Positions 24,913 through 33,473 are shown, numbered from the stretch's first letter. The stretch: 64,000 nt of DNA from Candidatus Trichofilum aggregatum (GCA_016716885.1 JADJUV010000009.1:1-64000), one strand, 5' to 3'. A program made the numbers and translations. Notes: generated by a model not told the origin, from the sequence alone.

Positions 24913-25227
24913 AAAAGCCCTCACAACAAATCCGGTGGCTGGATGTTTGCACCAAAGCCAAAATAACCACAAAAACTGGCCTCTGCCCGATGGTCATTTA
25001 GTTGGCAAATATGGCTGAATATAGCCCTCAAGGATCAAGGGGCTGTATAAGCAGATTGAGCGCACGTTAGACGGTAGCTCATAGTGTGGGATTCAGACAA
25101 GATAGGAGTGATTAAAATCAAATCTATCTTTCACTTTTTCATTTTAGCAAACAGTCAAGCCAAAACCCATAAGAGCAATGAAAGAACGTAGGGCGATTGC
25201 ATACTCGATTTCGTCGGCTTGACGCGA
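24913..25227. other. Upstream region of the mrp operon
   Basis: No gene was found. This should hold the mrp promoter (minus strand), but I could not identify convincing -35/-10 boxes. A cation-responsive leader cannot be excluded. Confidence 0.4.
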
Positions 25228-25336
25228 GGCGTTAAAACGCCCCGCTGGTAACAAAAACACGTTGAAACGTGTTGGCTGAACGGCTTGAGTGCGTTTTCAA
25301 CGCACTTTTTCTATCAGTCGTGGATTTCAATCCACG
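25228..25336. repeat. Array of four different hairpins at about 30-base spacing
   Basis: The hairpins are GGCGTTAAAACGCC (25228-25241), AACACGTTGAAACGTGTT (25256-25273), GTGCGTTTTCAACGCAC (25289-25305) and CGTGGATTTCAATCCACG (25319-25336). Stems differ in sequence but each is perfectly complementary, and each centre has a TT-(AA, GA, TTC or TC)-AA form. Their starts are 28, 33 and 30 bases apart. The array sits between the mrp operon and the 3' end of the MerR gene. Confidence 0.85.
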
Positions 25337-25350
25337 GCTCGGGTGGCAAC

Positions 25351-26115
25351 TTATGCCTGTTCCAGGGCTAAAAACAGGCGGGCAAAAAAGAAGGCGTTTT
25401 GGCCTGAAGCCAGGAAAAGATACCCTTCTTTGTCGTGGGCAAGTTGGGGGGTTTGGTGGACCTGGCAGCCCGCTTCTAGCGTGGCTAAGGCTTGCAGGGC
25501 CGATTCAACCGCGGGGTCATGGCTAATGATCAGGATATGGTAGGTTTCGCCTTCTTGCCAGATGTGAACGTGCTGACCTTGTAACTGGCTGAGAATGGCC
25601 TGCCCCTGCTCACCGGAGAGGGCGCAATCGGTGTAGCGGGTAAACCAGTCCAGAATGGTGATGGGTTCGGGGTGGGGGCTGGGGTTGGCGCAGATGCGGT
25701 CTACAAAATGACGGAACAGGTACGCGGCCGCGCGCCCATGCTGTTTGCCCGCTTCCTGCCACAAATCATGCACAAACTGCTCCATCTCATGTTGCAAAAT
25801 GAGCAAATCGGTAATCTGCTTTGCCAACGTTAAATAACGCGCCTCTGTAATAGCGATAACTTTCTCATCACTGAGACGCTCCCGGTGCCAGCCTTTGAGC
25901 AAGGTAGCAATGTCGGCCAGGGAGAAGCCCAGCCGTTGGGCCTGCTGGATGAACCGGATGGTCTGCTCGGCTTCAGCGGTGTAATAACGATACCCGGAAT
26001 CGGTGCGGCCGCGGGGTTCCAGCAACCCTTCTGCCTCATAATAACGCAGCGCCGAAGGCCGCAAACCCGTGCGTTTCGCCAACTGCCCAATCGTTAGCGT
26101 TTCACTCTCTTTCAC
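25351..26115 (-). CDS. MerR-family transcriptional regulator
   Basis: 254 residues. The N-terminal winged helix-turn-helix (about 7-75: LTIGQLAKRTGLRPSALRYY, then GYRYY) is typical MerR. A coiled coil follows (about 80-130), then an effector region of about 120 residues without recognised metal-binding cysteines. MerR proteins bend and untwist promoters with long spacers; here the inducer is unknown. It overlaps the start of its co-directional upstream neighbour (an alkyltransferase-like gene) by four bases, so the two form an operon. Two GCGGCCGC words lie inside. Confidence 0.88.
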   Translation of the reverse strand: MKESETLTIGQLAKRTGLRPSALRYYEAEGLLEPRGRTDSGYRYYTAEAEQTIRFIQQAQRLGFSLADIATLLKGWHRERLSDEKVIAITEARYLTLAKQITDLLILQHEMEQFVHDLWQEAGKQHGRAAAYLFRHFVDRICANPSPHPEPITILDWFTRYTDCALSGEQGQAILSQLQGQHVHIWQEGETYHILIISHDPAVESALQALATLEAGCQVHQTPQLAHDKEGYLFLASGQNAFFFARLFLALEQA

Positions 26116-26477
26116 CGGCTTGCCTCATCCTGGCCCACAATATCATCCAGTTCCACAAAATGGAGTCCGGCCCACAAGTACCGCTCAAAATCCACCTGCA
26201 ACCCTTCACTCACCGCCACCCCCTCTGCTCTTAGAAGCTCCGCCTGCTCATTAACGCTATGCTCCCGGTTCACAATACTGATGCGCCCCTGGCTGTTGAT
26301 TACTCGTTGCCAGGGCACACCATGATTCGCCTGATCTTTCAAGGCGCTGAGCGCATACCCCACCGCACGAGCAGCATTGGGCCGCCCCAACATGCTGGCA
26401 ACCCGCCCATAGGTCGTGACTTGACCTTGAGGGATTCGTTTAACGACAGCGTAAACTTGTTCGTAGAAATTTTTCAT
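26112..26477 (-). CDS. Alkyltransferase-like protein (ATL), MGMT fold without the catalytic cysteine
   Basis: 121 residues with the DNA-binding domain of O6-alkylguanine-DNA alkyltransferase: QVYAVVKRIPQGQVTTYGRVA (about 7-27), GRPNAARAVGYAL (helix-turn-helix with the arginine finger) and VPWQRVINSQG (about 54-64). True alkyltransferases have PCHRV; here the cysteine position is Trp, as in ATL proteins (PWHRV), with Gln in place of His. ATLs bind O6-alkylguanine and hand it to nucleotide excision repair. It is the first gene of a two-gene unit with a MerR regulator. The SD is weak. Confidence 0.88.
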   Translation of the reverse strand: MKNFYEQVYAVVKRIPQGQVTTYGRVASMLGRPNAARAVGYALSALKDQANHGVPWQRVINSQGRISIVNREHSVNEQAELLRAEGVAVSEGLQVDFERYLWAGLHFVELDDIVGQDEASR

Positions 26478-26670
26478 GGCTTAATTATACTCCAGGCGCA
26501 ACCTATAAAAGGCCAAGCAAAGCTCCCAGCGCCACAAGATCAAGGGTTATTTATAGCGCTTGATACGCGGAATGTTTGCAACATTTGCTTTTTGTCCTAC
26601 GTACATCGTATGTTCCCCAAGCATGTATCATGTAAGTGTCCACCTTGACTCATCTTTATGCTCTTTATCT

Positions 26671-26764
26671 GTATCTATACAGGTGTCAGAACTTATTCCC
26701 GCCTGCGTGGGTACCGCTCGGGGGGAGGGGCCACGGAGCGTAGAACGAGCACCTGTATAGATAC
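26671..26764. mobile_element. 94-bp MITE-like element with 15-bp inverted ends and 8-bp target duplication
   Basis: GTATCTATACAGGTG (26671-26685) is repeated exactly inverted at 26750-26764. The direct repeat CTTTATCT abuts both ends (26663-26670 and 26765-26772). This is the expected footprint of a transposition event by a non-autonomous element. No coding capacity. It sits about 100 bases before the ABC exporter operon and may affect its promoter. Confidence 0.85.
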
Positions 26765-26859
26765 CTTTATCTTGTAATGCGGGAGTTTGGTGCTAGCGGG
26801 TTATTCCCTCTAGCTCTAGCTCTGAACTCAAGTTGTGGTCACTTCAAGAGGAAAATCTC

Positions 26860-27768
26860 ATGGAAACTGTGGTGATTGAAGAAATCAGCAAACGCTTTGG
26901 TGATAAACAAGCGGTAGCTGGGGTAAGTTTTCGCGTCCAGGCGGGCGAGATTTTTGGTCTGTTAGGCCCGAATGGGGCTGGCAAAACCACGACCATTCGT
27001 ATGATGTTGGATATTTTGCGTCCCGACAGCGGCCGCATTGCCGTATTTGGTGGGCCGATGACGGAACAGAAGAAAGACCGCATCGGTTATTTGCCGGAAG
27101 AACGGGGCCTGTATGCGGATGTGAAACTGTGGGATGTGATTTTGTATATGGCTTCACTCAAGGGAATGAACCGCCCCGCGGCCGCGGCCAGTGCTGAAGA
27201 TTACCTCAAACGCCTTGACCTCTGGGAGCATAAAGATAAAAAGCTCAACGCCCTGAGCCGGGGTATGCACCAAAAAGCCCAGTTCATTGTGACCGTCATG
27301 CACGACCCGGATTTGGTGATCGTGGATGAACCTTTCTCCGGGTTGGACCCCGTCAACACCGAGCTGATTCGTGATATTCTCTTGGACCTACGCCAACGGG
27401 GCAAAGCCATCATCATGTCTACCCATCAGATGCATCAAGTTGACAGCATCTGCGACCAGATTGTGTTGATTAATGAAGGGCAGGTGGTATTAAGCGGAAC
27501 AGTGAACGCCGTCCGTCGCCAGTTTGCTGGCAACACCGTCGAGGTAAGTGGGCAAGGGGATTTTGCCCAATTGCCTCAGGTGGAAAATGCCGAACATAAA
27601 AACGGTGTCTGGCGTTTAACCCTGACCGATGAGACCACCCCCCAATCCTTGTTACGTACCCTGGCCACTCGTGACGATCTGCAAATTGAGCACTATTCCA
27701 TCGCCTTGCCCAGCCTGCATGAAATATTCATCCACACGGTCAAGGCCAAGCGAGGTGAACATGTATAA
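26860..27768 (+). CDS. NatA-type ABC transporter ATPase
   Basis: 302 residues. Walker A GPNGAGKTT (about 38-46), Walker B VIVDEPFSGLDP (about 158-170) with the H-loop STHQMHQ (about 193). The signature motif is LSRGMHQKAQ rather than LSGGQ, typical of NatA-like exporters. A C-terminal DUF4162-like region follows (about 225-300). It energises the membrane proteins encoded next, with which it overlaps by eight bases. Homologues export Na+, drugs or unknown substrates. SD AGAGGA supports the ATG at 26860. Confidence 0.92.
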   Translation: METVVIEEISKRFGDKQAVAGVSFRVQAGEIFGLLGPNGAGKTTTIRMMLDILRPDSGRIAVFGGPMTEQKKDRIGYLPEERGLYADVKLWDVILYMASLKGMNRPAAAASAEDYLKRLDLWEHKDKKLNALSRGMHQKAQFIVTVMHDPDLVIVDEPFSGLDPVNTELIRDILLDLRQRGKAIIMSTHQMHQVDSICDQIVLINEGQVVLSGTVNAVRRQFAGNTVEVSGQGDFAQLPQVENAEHKNGVWRLTLTDETTPQSLLRTLATRDDLQIEHYSIALPSLHEIFIHTVKAKRGEHV

Positions 27769-28965
27769 AACATGGCTCGTCGCCCGTTATGAGTATGGTC
27801 GTCATGTCTGGCGCAAAGAGTTTCTCTTAATGGTGCTAGGTATGCCTCTGTTGTTTATTCTCATTACCGGGGCCATTGTCCTCTTTTTCACCGCCAAGCG
27901 TGATGTGCCGGTTGGGGTAGTGGATCAGGCCAATTTACTGCTGGCTCAAGAACGGTATGTGGCTCCTGAAGAAGGCACCGTGCCCTTTATGGCTTTTGCG
28001 ACGGACGCGGCCGCACGCACCGCCCTCGATAACGAAGAAATACAAGCCTACTACATTGTGCCCGCTGATTACCTGAACACAGGGCAACTCACCTTTGTCC
28101 ATGATGGCAACCCGTATGACGGCATTGACGATGATTTCCGCGATTATCTCCGCACCAGTTTGTTGACCCAGACGGATCTCAAGCCAGAAACTGCCCAACA
28201 TTTTGTTGAAGGTTCCCTGCAAACCGATGTTACCTTACTGAATAGTGATGAATCACGTCTTAACCCATTTGGTTTAATCACCGCTTTTGTTTTTGCCTTC
28301 ACCTGTGTCATTAGCGTGTTCACCACCGCCGGTTATTTGATTCAAGCCGTGGTAGATGAAAAAGAAAACCGCACCATGGAAATTCTGATCACCTCCTTGC
28401 GAGCGGAAAATCTGATAACGGGCAAAATAATTGGTTTGGTGGGTTTGGGTTTTACCCAAATTGGCATTTGGTTGCTGGGAGCTATCGGGGCCGTCCTTAT
28501 CGCCCAAGCTTACGTACCCAATTTCCCGGTAATTGATATTCCGGGGGCCACGCTAGTGATTGGGGTGCTGTGGTTTATCCCCTACTACATGATGATTTCC
28601 GCTCTGATCACCGCCGTAGGCGTCAGTGTGACTTCCACCAGTGAAGGCCAACAGTTAAGTGGCTTGATCAGTATGATGGCGGTGGTACCATTTTGGTTCA
28701 TGTTTTTCTTTTTCTCCAGTCCCAACAGCCCCTTAGTGGTAGCCCTGAGTTTGATTCCCTTTACTCCCCGCTATCTCTAATCATTCGTTGGTCCATTGTG
28801 GAAATTCCTCTGTGGCAGATGATCGTGAGTTGGGTTTTGTTAGCGGCCGCGGCCGCGTTCTCCATTTTCCTGGTGGGGCGACTCACACGGGTGGGGATGT
28901 TGCGCTACGGTCAAAAATTGACCCTGCGTGATGTCATGAAGGCGATTCGCCTGGGGAGGGCCTAA
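27761..28965 (+). pseudogene. ABC-2 type permease (NatB-like), frameshifted near its 3' end
   Basis: The frame from ATG 27761 encodes the N-terminal helix, a large extracytoplasmic loop and several helices, with the conserved EKENRTMEILITSL motif, then ends early at 28780 (LIPFTPRYL). The -1 frame continues with SPLSLIIRWSIVEIPLWQ and runs to 28965. The downstream paralogue has VALSLIPLTSPLAMPIRMA in the same place, which shows that one base is missing in the actccccg run near 28766-28771. Restored, the protein would be about 402 residues. Decay or homopolymer error are both possible; the intact partner genes favour an error or a recent mutation. Confidence 0.85.
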
Positions 28966-28968
28966 CCT

Positions 28969-30249
28969 ATGTCTAAAATCTTCGTGGTAGCCCGATACGA
29001 ATTTCTCATCACCCTCAAGCGTAGAGCGGTGCTGTTTGTGATGTTTGGTTTGCCCTTGCTCCTCATCCTGGTTACAGCGGGCCTGAATCTTATTGCCAAT
29101 GCCCAACGTGAAGGTGACGATGAAACTGATTCAAGTAATTTGTTTAGTGCCCTGGTGTCTAACCCCGATGAAACGTTCAAACCGTCCGGGTTAGTGGATG
29201 AGTCCGGCCTGCTAGCTGAGCTACCGGAAGCCGCCCGTCAACTATTTGTGGTTTTCCCGGACACAAACGCGGCCGCGGCCGCGTTTGCTAACGAAGAAAT
29301 CGCCGACTACTTCGTTGTGCCCAATACCTATTTAGAAGAAGGCCAGGTGGCTTACTTCACTCCTGAGACAGGCATCTCCGAAGCCAATGAGTTCCGTGAG
29401 TATGCCCTTTATAATTTGTTGGTGGAAGCCGTTGTGCCCGATGCTGAAATCTCAGCCCGTGTCACCAATCCCACCGCCCTGGTGGAGACAATTGATGTCA
29501 ATGAGGTGACGACAGGATCTCCTGGTGAGGAAAATTTCGGGTTGGCTTTCATACTCGGCGTCGCCATAACCATTGTCTTTTATATGACCGTTTTTGGTGC
29601 GGCCGCGTACATGTTGCAAAGTTTGAGCAAAGAAAAAGAAAACCGGGTGATGGAAATCCTGCTTTCATCCCTGCGGCCCATAGACCTGCTGGTTGGTAAA
29701 ATCGTCGGCTTAGGTGGCATTGGTCTGCTACAAGCCGCCATCTGGATTTCCATCGGTCTGCTCTTTGCCAGCGGCGACAACAGCCCCTTGCGGGGAATGT
29801 TAAACAACGTCGCCCTGCCCAGTTTGCCGCTGTCCACCTGGCTTCTCATTGGTGGGTACTTCCTGGCAGGTTACCTTGTTTATGCCAGCCTGTTCGCTGG
29901 GCTGGGGGCCATCGCCCCCAATGTCAAAGAAGCCTCACAAGCCCAATTTATTGTGATGCTCCCCATCTTATTGCCATCCTGGTTTATAAGCATCTTCTTG
30001 AACGCCCCCAACAGTGCCTTCGTTGTTGCCCTTAGCCTCATCCCATTGACTTCACCATTAGCCATGCCCATTCGGATGGCGGTCACAACGGTACCACTAT
30101 GGCAATCGCTGGGGGCCTTGGGACTGGCTTTGTTAACCGGTATAGGCATTATTTTCCTGGCTACCCGTATCTTCCAGGGGAAAACGCTTTTGTCGGGCCG
30201 TTCTTTGACCATGCGCACGGCCTGGGAAGCCATTCGCGGCCGCGCCTGA
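28969..30249 (+). CDS. ABC-2 type permease (NatB-like)
   Basis: 426 residues. One N-terminal helix (about 20-45), an extracytoplasmic domain (about 50-185) with an AAAAA stretch created by two overlapping GCGGCCGC words, and five or six C-terminal helices. EKENRVMEILLSSLRP (about 220) is the coupling motif shared with NatB. It begins three bases after the restored end of its paralogue and likely forms a heterodimer with it. Confidence 0.9.
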   Translation: MSKIFVVARYEFLITLKRRAVLFVMFGLPLLLILVTAGLNLIANAQREGDDETDSSNLFSALVSNPDETFKPSGLVDESGLLAELPEAARQLFVVFPDTNAAAAAFANEEIADYFVVPNTYLEEGQVAYFTPETGISEANEFREYALYNLLVEAVVPDAEISARVTNPTALVETIDVNEVTTGSPGEENFGLAFILGVAITIVFYMTVFGAAAYMLQSLSKEKENRVMEILLSSLRPIDLLVGKIVGLGGIGLLQAAIWISIGLLFASGDNSPLRGMLNNVALPSLPLSTWLLIGGYFLAGYLVYASLFAGLGAIAPNVKEASQAQFIVMLPILLPSWFISIFLNAPNSAFVVALSLIPLTSPLAMPIRMAVTTVPLWQSLGALGLALLTGIGIIFLATRIFQGKTLLSGRSLTMRTAWEAIRGRA

Positions 30250-30368
30250 AAAATTGTTATAATCACATGAGAGACTTGCTCTATTAGTGACCCTACTCCA
30301 GAGGTAGCGTCTAAACTTGTTGGATGAGGTTGCAACAAGACACCTTTGTCCACGTAATAGGAGTTGCT

Positions 30369-30788
30369 ATGACTACGCCAGAACCAATGGAGAATGAAAA
30401 TAAGATGGACAAAGCAATTGACATTGCCCGTGAAGATTTAGGGTTTTTGAAAGAGTTGATTTTGCAGGCACGGTTGGTCTGGCGGTTAATCCGCGACCCC
30501 GAAGTGCCTTTTTACCTGAAGTTACTACCCGCCCTGGCGGCTGTGTACTTTATCTCCCCCATAGATTTTCTGCCCGGGCTGGCTTTCCCTGGCATTGGCT
30601 CATTAGATGACCTGACGGCTGTCCTGGTCGGGGCTAAGCTGTTCCTTGAGTTTGTACCGCCCCACATCGTAGCCCGGCACACCGAAGATTTGGAGATGGA
30701 GATGCTCGGTAAAGGAGCCAAGGAACGGCAACAAGATGGCCTGAGCGACAAAATCATTATCGAAGGTGAATACAACCAGCGAGATTGA
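30369..30788 (+). CDS. DUF1232 (YkvA-like) membrane protein
   Basis: 139 residues. The DUF1232 core lies at about 38-85: RLIRDPEVPFYLKLLPALAA, then YFISPIDFLPG and GSLDDLTAVLVG. The family has one or two membrane-associated helices and no known activity. SD AGGAG lies six bases before ATG 30369; an upstream in-frame start lacks one. A strong terminator follows. Confidence 0.85.
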   Translation: MTTPEPMENENKMDKAIDIAREDLGFLKELILQARLVWRLIRDPEVPFYLKLLPALAAVYFISPIDFLPGLAFPGIGSLDDLTAVLVGAKLFLEFVPPHIVARHTEDLEMEMLGKGAKERQQDGLSDKIIIEGEYNQRD

Positions 30789-30807
30789 TTTCATCCACCA
30801 CATTTTA

Positions 30808-30859
30808 GAGACGACACAAAAAAAGACCGGCTTTCGCCGGTCTTTTTTTGTGTCGTCTC
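30808..30859. terminator. Very long bidirectional terminator hairpin
   Basis: Two exactly complementary 24-base arms flank the loop TTTC. The arms carry an A7 / T7 run in the middle of the stem and GACCGGC / GCCGGTC at the top. It follows the DUF1232 gene by 20 bases. Confidence 0.9.
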
Positions 30860-31036
30860 AGGATGAATACCTGACTGACCGTTCGCCATACGCTAGCGAT
30901 TTCAGTCATTGGAGAGTAAAGATGAGTATCACTACCACCTAGGAGGCAATACCAGGAGTGTCGCAGGAGTGTCGATTGCCCACGCAATTCTGAAGAACCT
31001 AAAGATTTAACGTTTTCTTCATGACGTAACCGGCTT
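30860..31036. other. Gap between terminator and imuA-like promoter
   Basis: No convincing gene. A short minus-strand open frame here overlaps the terminator and has no SD or recognisable sequence. Confidence 0.4.
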
Positions 31037-31084
31037 TGTTTGTGGTTGATCTGTGTTACAATGCCCGCCCTGGAACTTCTGTTC
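31037..31084 (+). promoter_or_regulatory. Candidate promoter with LexA-type box for the imuA-like cassette
   Basis: TTGTTT (near 31037) and TACAAT (31057-31062) form a possible promoter. GAAC-TTCT-GTTC at 31073-31084 matches the GAAC-N4-GTTC core of the Gram-positive-type LexA box and would overlap the transcription start. The cassette's first ATG is 220 bases downstream, leaving a long leader with no other recognised element. Confidence 0.5.
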
Positions 31085-31306
31085 TATTTTTGTCTTTGCA
31101 GGCTTGTTGGGTTGTAATCGTTCCGTGGGTTACATCAACGGATTAGAGAACAAAACGGATTAACCAGAGGGCATCTTCAGCGGAATAATCATCTCTCTCT
31201 GGAACTGATCGTTTAGCAGGGGTTTTTTACCAGCATAGCAATTACGTATACAGCAAATGGTGGCTGACCGGGCAAGAGTAGGAATTCTACCCATACAGGC
31301 AAAGGT

Positions 31307-32056
31307 ATGAGCAAGGATGAGGAGAATAAACGCCTGGTTGAACAGGCCATCCGTGCGTTACAAAGTCCCTGGTTGCGGCCGCGTCAGCCGCAACCCGCCC
31401 CCTGGCCACACTTTTTAACCACCTTTCCCGCTCTAGATGCCGCCTTAGGTGGGGGTGTGCCACGCGGCCGCATCACCGAAATCACCGGTACGCCGACCTC
31501 TGGCATGGTGACATTGGCCTTGAAAGTCCTGGCTCAGGCCCAAAGTGCCGGTGAAACCGTGGTTTACCTGGATTTGTACGAGGCGTTTGATCCCGATTAT
31601 GCCGTGAGATGTGGTTTACGGTTGGAAACATTGTGGGTCTTGCGGCCGCAACCCCTCACACTCGCCTGGGCAGTTCTCACGGATGTCATTCTCGAGGGTA
31701 TGGCCGGGGCCGTGGTTGTAGACATACCCCTTGAAGTGACCCAAACCCAAGAAACAGGCCGGGTTTTGCGGGCAACCTTAAACCAGTTGCTGCGGCCGCT
31801 GCACCAGTCTCGTGTGGCGCTCCTTTTTCTGACCCCTCTCCAGCCACCGGCTGCGCTGTACCCCGCTTCTTACCCCCTGGCCGATCAGGCGGATGTTTCA
31901 TTATGGGTACAACGGGAAAAATGGCTTTACCGACAAAACGATATTCATGGGTACCAGGCGCAAGTACATGTGGCTAAAAATAGCCGCGGCCGCGCCGGGC
32001 AGACCGTCAATATCGCCATCACCTTCAACGGTACCGTCCAGGGGGATGCCACATGA
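31307..32056 (+). CDS. ImuA-like RecA-related protein
   Basis: 249 residues. LDAALGGGVPRGRITEITGTPTSG (about 46-69) aligns with the RecA/ImuA start (LDxxLGGGxPxGxxxEIxGxxxSG); the Walker A is degenerate, lacking the usual GKT. VVYLDLYEAFDP and VVVDIP correspond to the following strands. ImuA proteins act with ImuB and an error-prone DnaE polymerase in SOS mutagenesis. The C-terminus (NSRGRAGQTVNIAI) also follows the family. It overlaps the next gene by four bases. No dnaE2 is seen in the window. Confidence 0.75.
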   Translation: MSKDEENKRLVEQAIRALQSPWLRPRQPQPAPWPHFLTTFPALDAALGGGVPRGRITEITGTPTSGMVTLALKVLAQAQSAGETVVYLDLYEAFDPDYAVRCGLRLETLWVLRPQPLTLAWAVLTDVILEGMAGAVVVDIPLEVTQTQETGRVLRATLNQLLRPLHQSRVALLFLTPLQPPAALYPASYPLADQADVSLWVQREKWLYRQNDIHGYQAQVHVAKNSRGRAGQTVNIAITFNGTVQGDAT

Positions 32057-32415
32057 ACCAGACCCTAACCATGTTGTTGGCCGAACTAGCCACCCCCTTA
32101 CTCCAGCAATTTCCGCCCCAGCCAGCGGTGGCCCAGCAAATAACCCTCACCTGGGAGACCATGACCGGTGAACAACACACCGTCAGTTGCCCCCTGCCTC
32201 AGCCCAACCAAGCGGCACTTCTGCACGCCCTGGCAAGCCTGCCCCTCGATCATGTCATTTCATCCCCGGTGAAGGCGATGCAAATTGCCCTGACGCCGCT
32301 ACCCCAGCGAACAACCCCAACCTTGTCCCAACACCGGCAGTTCTACCATCAGGCTCATTTAGTGCGGCCGCAACACCCCCTGCCCGAACGTCGCTTTGCC
32401 TGGCAAACCGGGTAA
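32053..32415 (+). CDS. Y-family polymerase little-finger-like protein without catalytic domain
   Basis: 120 residues. VAQQITLTWETMTGEQHT, LPQPNQAALLHAL and PVKAMQIALTPL follow the strand-helix order of the little-finger domain of Y-family polymerases and ImuB. The palm and fingers (YxDxDxFFAxVE, SxDE) are absent and no frame upstream supplies them. It begins inside the imuA-like stop region (ATGA overlap). Inferred to be the C-terminal part of an ImuB-like protein that exists here as a free domain; other beta-rich folds are possible. Confidence 0.5.
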   Translation: MNQTLTMLLAELATPLLQQFPPQPAVAQQITLTWETMTGEQHTVSCPLPQPNQAALLHALASLPLDHVISSPVKAMQIALTPLPQRTTPTLSQHRQFYHQAHLVRPQHPLPERRFAWQTG

Positions 32416-32425
32416 GGCCATCCCC

Positions 32426-32680
32426 ATGACACGTCTCTGGCCGCAAGGGATTCTCGTGACGGTTTTCACCACCCAACCAGGTCTGCCCCAGGTCGTCGTG
32501 TGGGGCAATGACACGCATCAGGTTATAGAGATTAGTCGGCAATGGCAGGTAGATTGGACAGACGAAGAGGGGCGTGTGTGGCGTGCTTATTTCAAACTAC
32601 GCACCGATACGGGATTATTGATCATCATTTATCACGATTGGCTGACGGGCCAGTGGTATCTGCAACGATTGTACGATTAA
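32426..32680 (+). CDS. DUF6504-like small protein
   Basis: 84 residues. ISRQWQVDWTDEEGRVWRAYFKL and LLIIIYHDWLTGQWYLQRLYD match the domain often found at the C-terminus of ImuB-like proteins (W..D.GR..R.Y....G....L..D...G.WYLQ..YD). Here it is a separate gene, 10 bases after the little-finger-like one. Its 3' end overlaps the convergent crtY by 56 bases. The start at ATG 32426 is favoured by AAGG nine bases upstream. Confidence 0.7.
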   Translation: MTRLWPQGILVTVFTTQPGLPQVVVWGNDTHQVIEISRQWQVDWTDEEGRVWRAYFKLRTDTGLLIIIYHDWLTGQWYLQRLYD

Positions 32681-33473
32681 GCCGCGTCGCCTTCGCTAGC
32701 TTATCTCCTAACCCAGCCGGTACACGGGTCTGGCTCTCCTGAGCGCAAAACAGCGTCAACCCCAGCACCACCAGCACATTGGTCAACAAGAAAAACACCG
32801 CCTCTTCAATAGGCAAAACCCCACCCAAGAAAATATTAAGCGACTGTTCCGGGTTGATGGTCCAGGTTCCGCCATCAATGGCAATGGCGTCGGCTACGCT
32901 CAAGTAAACCGTGGGCAAAACAATGGCCGCCAGCACCACCCAGCGATGTCGCCACAGAATGTCTGCGCCAAAGAAAAGCTGGAAAATGATGGGTGGCAAG
33001 GCCCAGCCCAGAGTCAAGCCCAGGTAGATAGTTGGCCCATAGTCCAGGAAAAACAGGGTTAACATCACCAGCCATAGCAAACCAACCAGGAGTGCCGAAA
33101 CATAACGCAGGCGGGGGTTGTGAGCCGGTTGCGGATCATGGGGCAGACGGCGCAAAAGGGCCAACAGAAACAGCCCGGTAAGAATGGGTTGAAGAATGAA
33201 AAAGGTATATTCTTCGATGGGAACCCAGCCGATGACGAACCCGGTCACCAGGTCGGGTTTGTACCACCAGACATGGGTGGCTACCAGGTAGTTGTCCCAG
33301 GGGGTGGTGTAAATAAGGGCGACGATGGGCATGATGCCCAGCCCCAACCAGAAGGATTGGCCGCGTAGGGCTGGAGCCAGATCGCGGCCGCGACGCCTAT
33401 CCCACCAGGCCAACATACCCAGCAAAAGGATGGGTATCACCAGAAAACGGAGTAAAAAGCCAAAGTAAGTCAT
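32625..33473 (-). CDS. crtY: Lycopene cyclase, fused CrtYc/CrtYd type
   Basis: 282-residue integral membrane protein with about seven helices and two repeats of the heterodimeric cyclase family: TPWDNYLVATHVWWY, then VPIEEYTFFILQP in the first half and LPIEEAVFFLLTN in the second. These PxE(E) motifs are the catalytic signature of CrtYc/CrtYd, LitBC and fungal CarRA cyclase domains, fused here in one chain. It converts lycopene to beta- or gamma-carotene. Last gene of the cluster, tail-to-tail with the DUF6504-like gene. Confidence 0.88.
   Translation of the reverse strand: MTYFGFLLRFLVIPILLLGMLAWWDRRRGRDLAPALRGQSFWLGLGIMPIVALIYTTPWDNYLVATHVWWYKPDLVTGFVIGWVPIEEYTFFILQPILTGLFLLALLRRLPHDPQPAHNPRLRYVSALLVGLLWLVMLTLFFLDYGPTIYLGLTLGWALPPIIFQLFFGADILWRHRWVVLAAIVLPTVYLSVADAIAIDGGTWTINPEQSLNIFLGGVLPIEEAVFFLLTNVLVVLGLTLFCAQESQTRVPAGLGDKLAKATRLNRTIVADTTGPSANRDK

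Noticed and set aside
25228..25336. CRISPR array
   Set aside because: The units are hairpins with different stems; there is no constant repeat, no variable spacer pattern and no cas gene nearby.
26645..26680. Promoter TTGACT...TATCTG for the ABC exporter
   Set aside because: The second box lies inside the flank and inverted end of the MITE-like element and the match is weak.
30805..30987. 60-residue minus-strand open frame
   Set aside because: Overlaps the long terminator hairpin, lacks an SD and resembles nothing.
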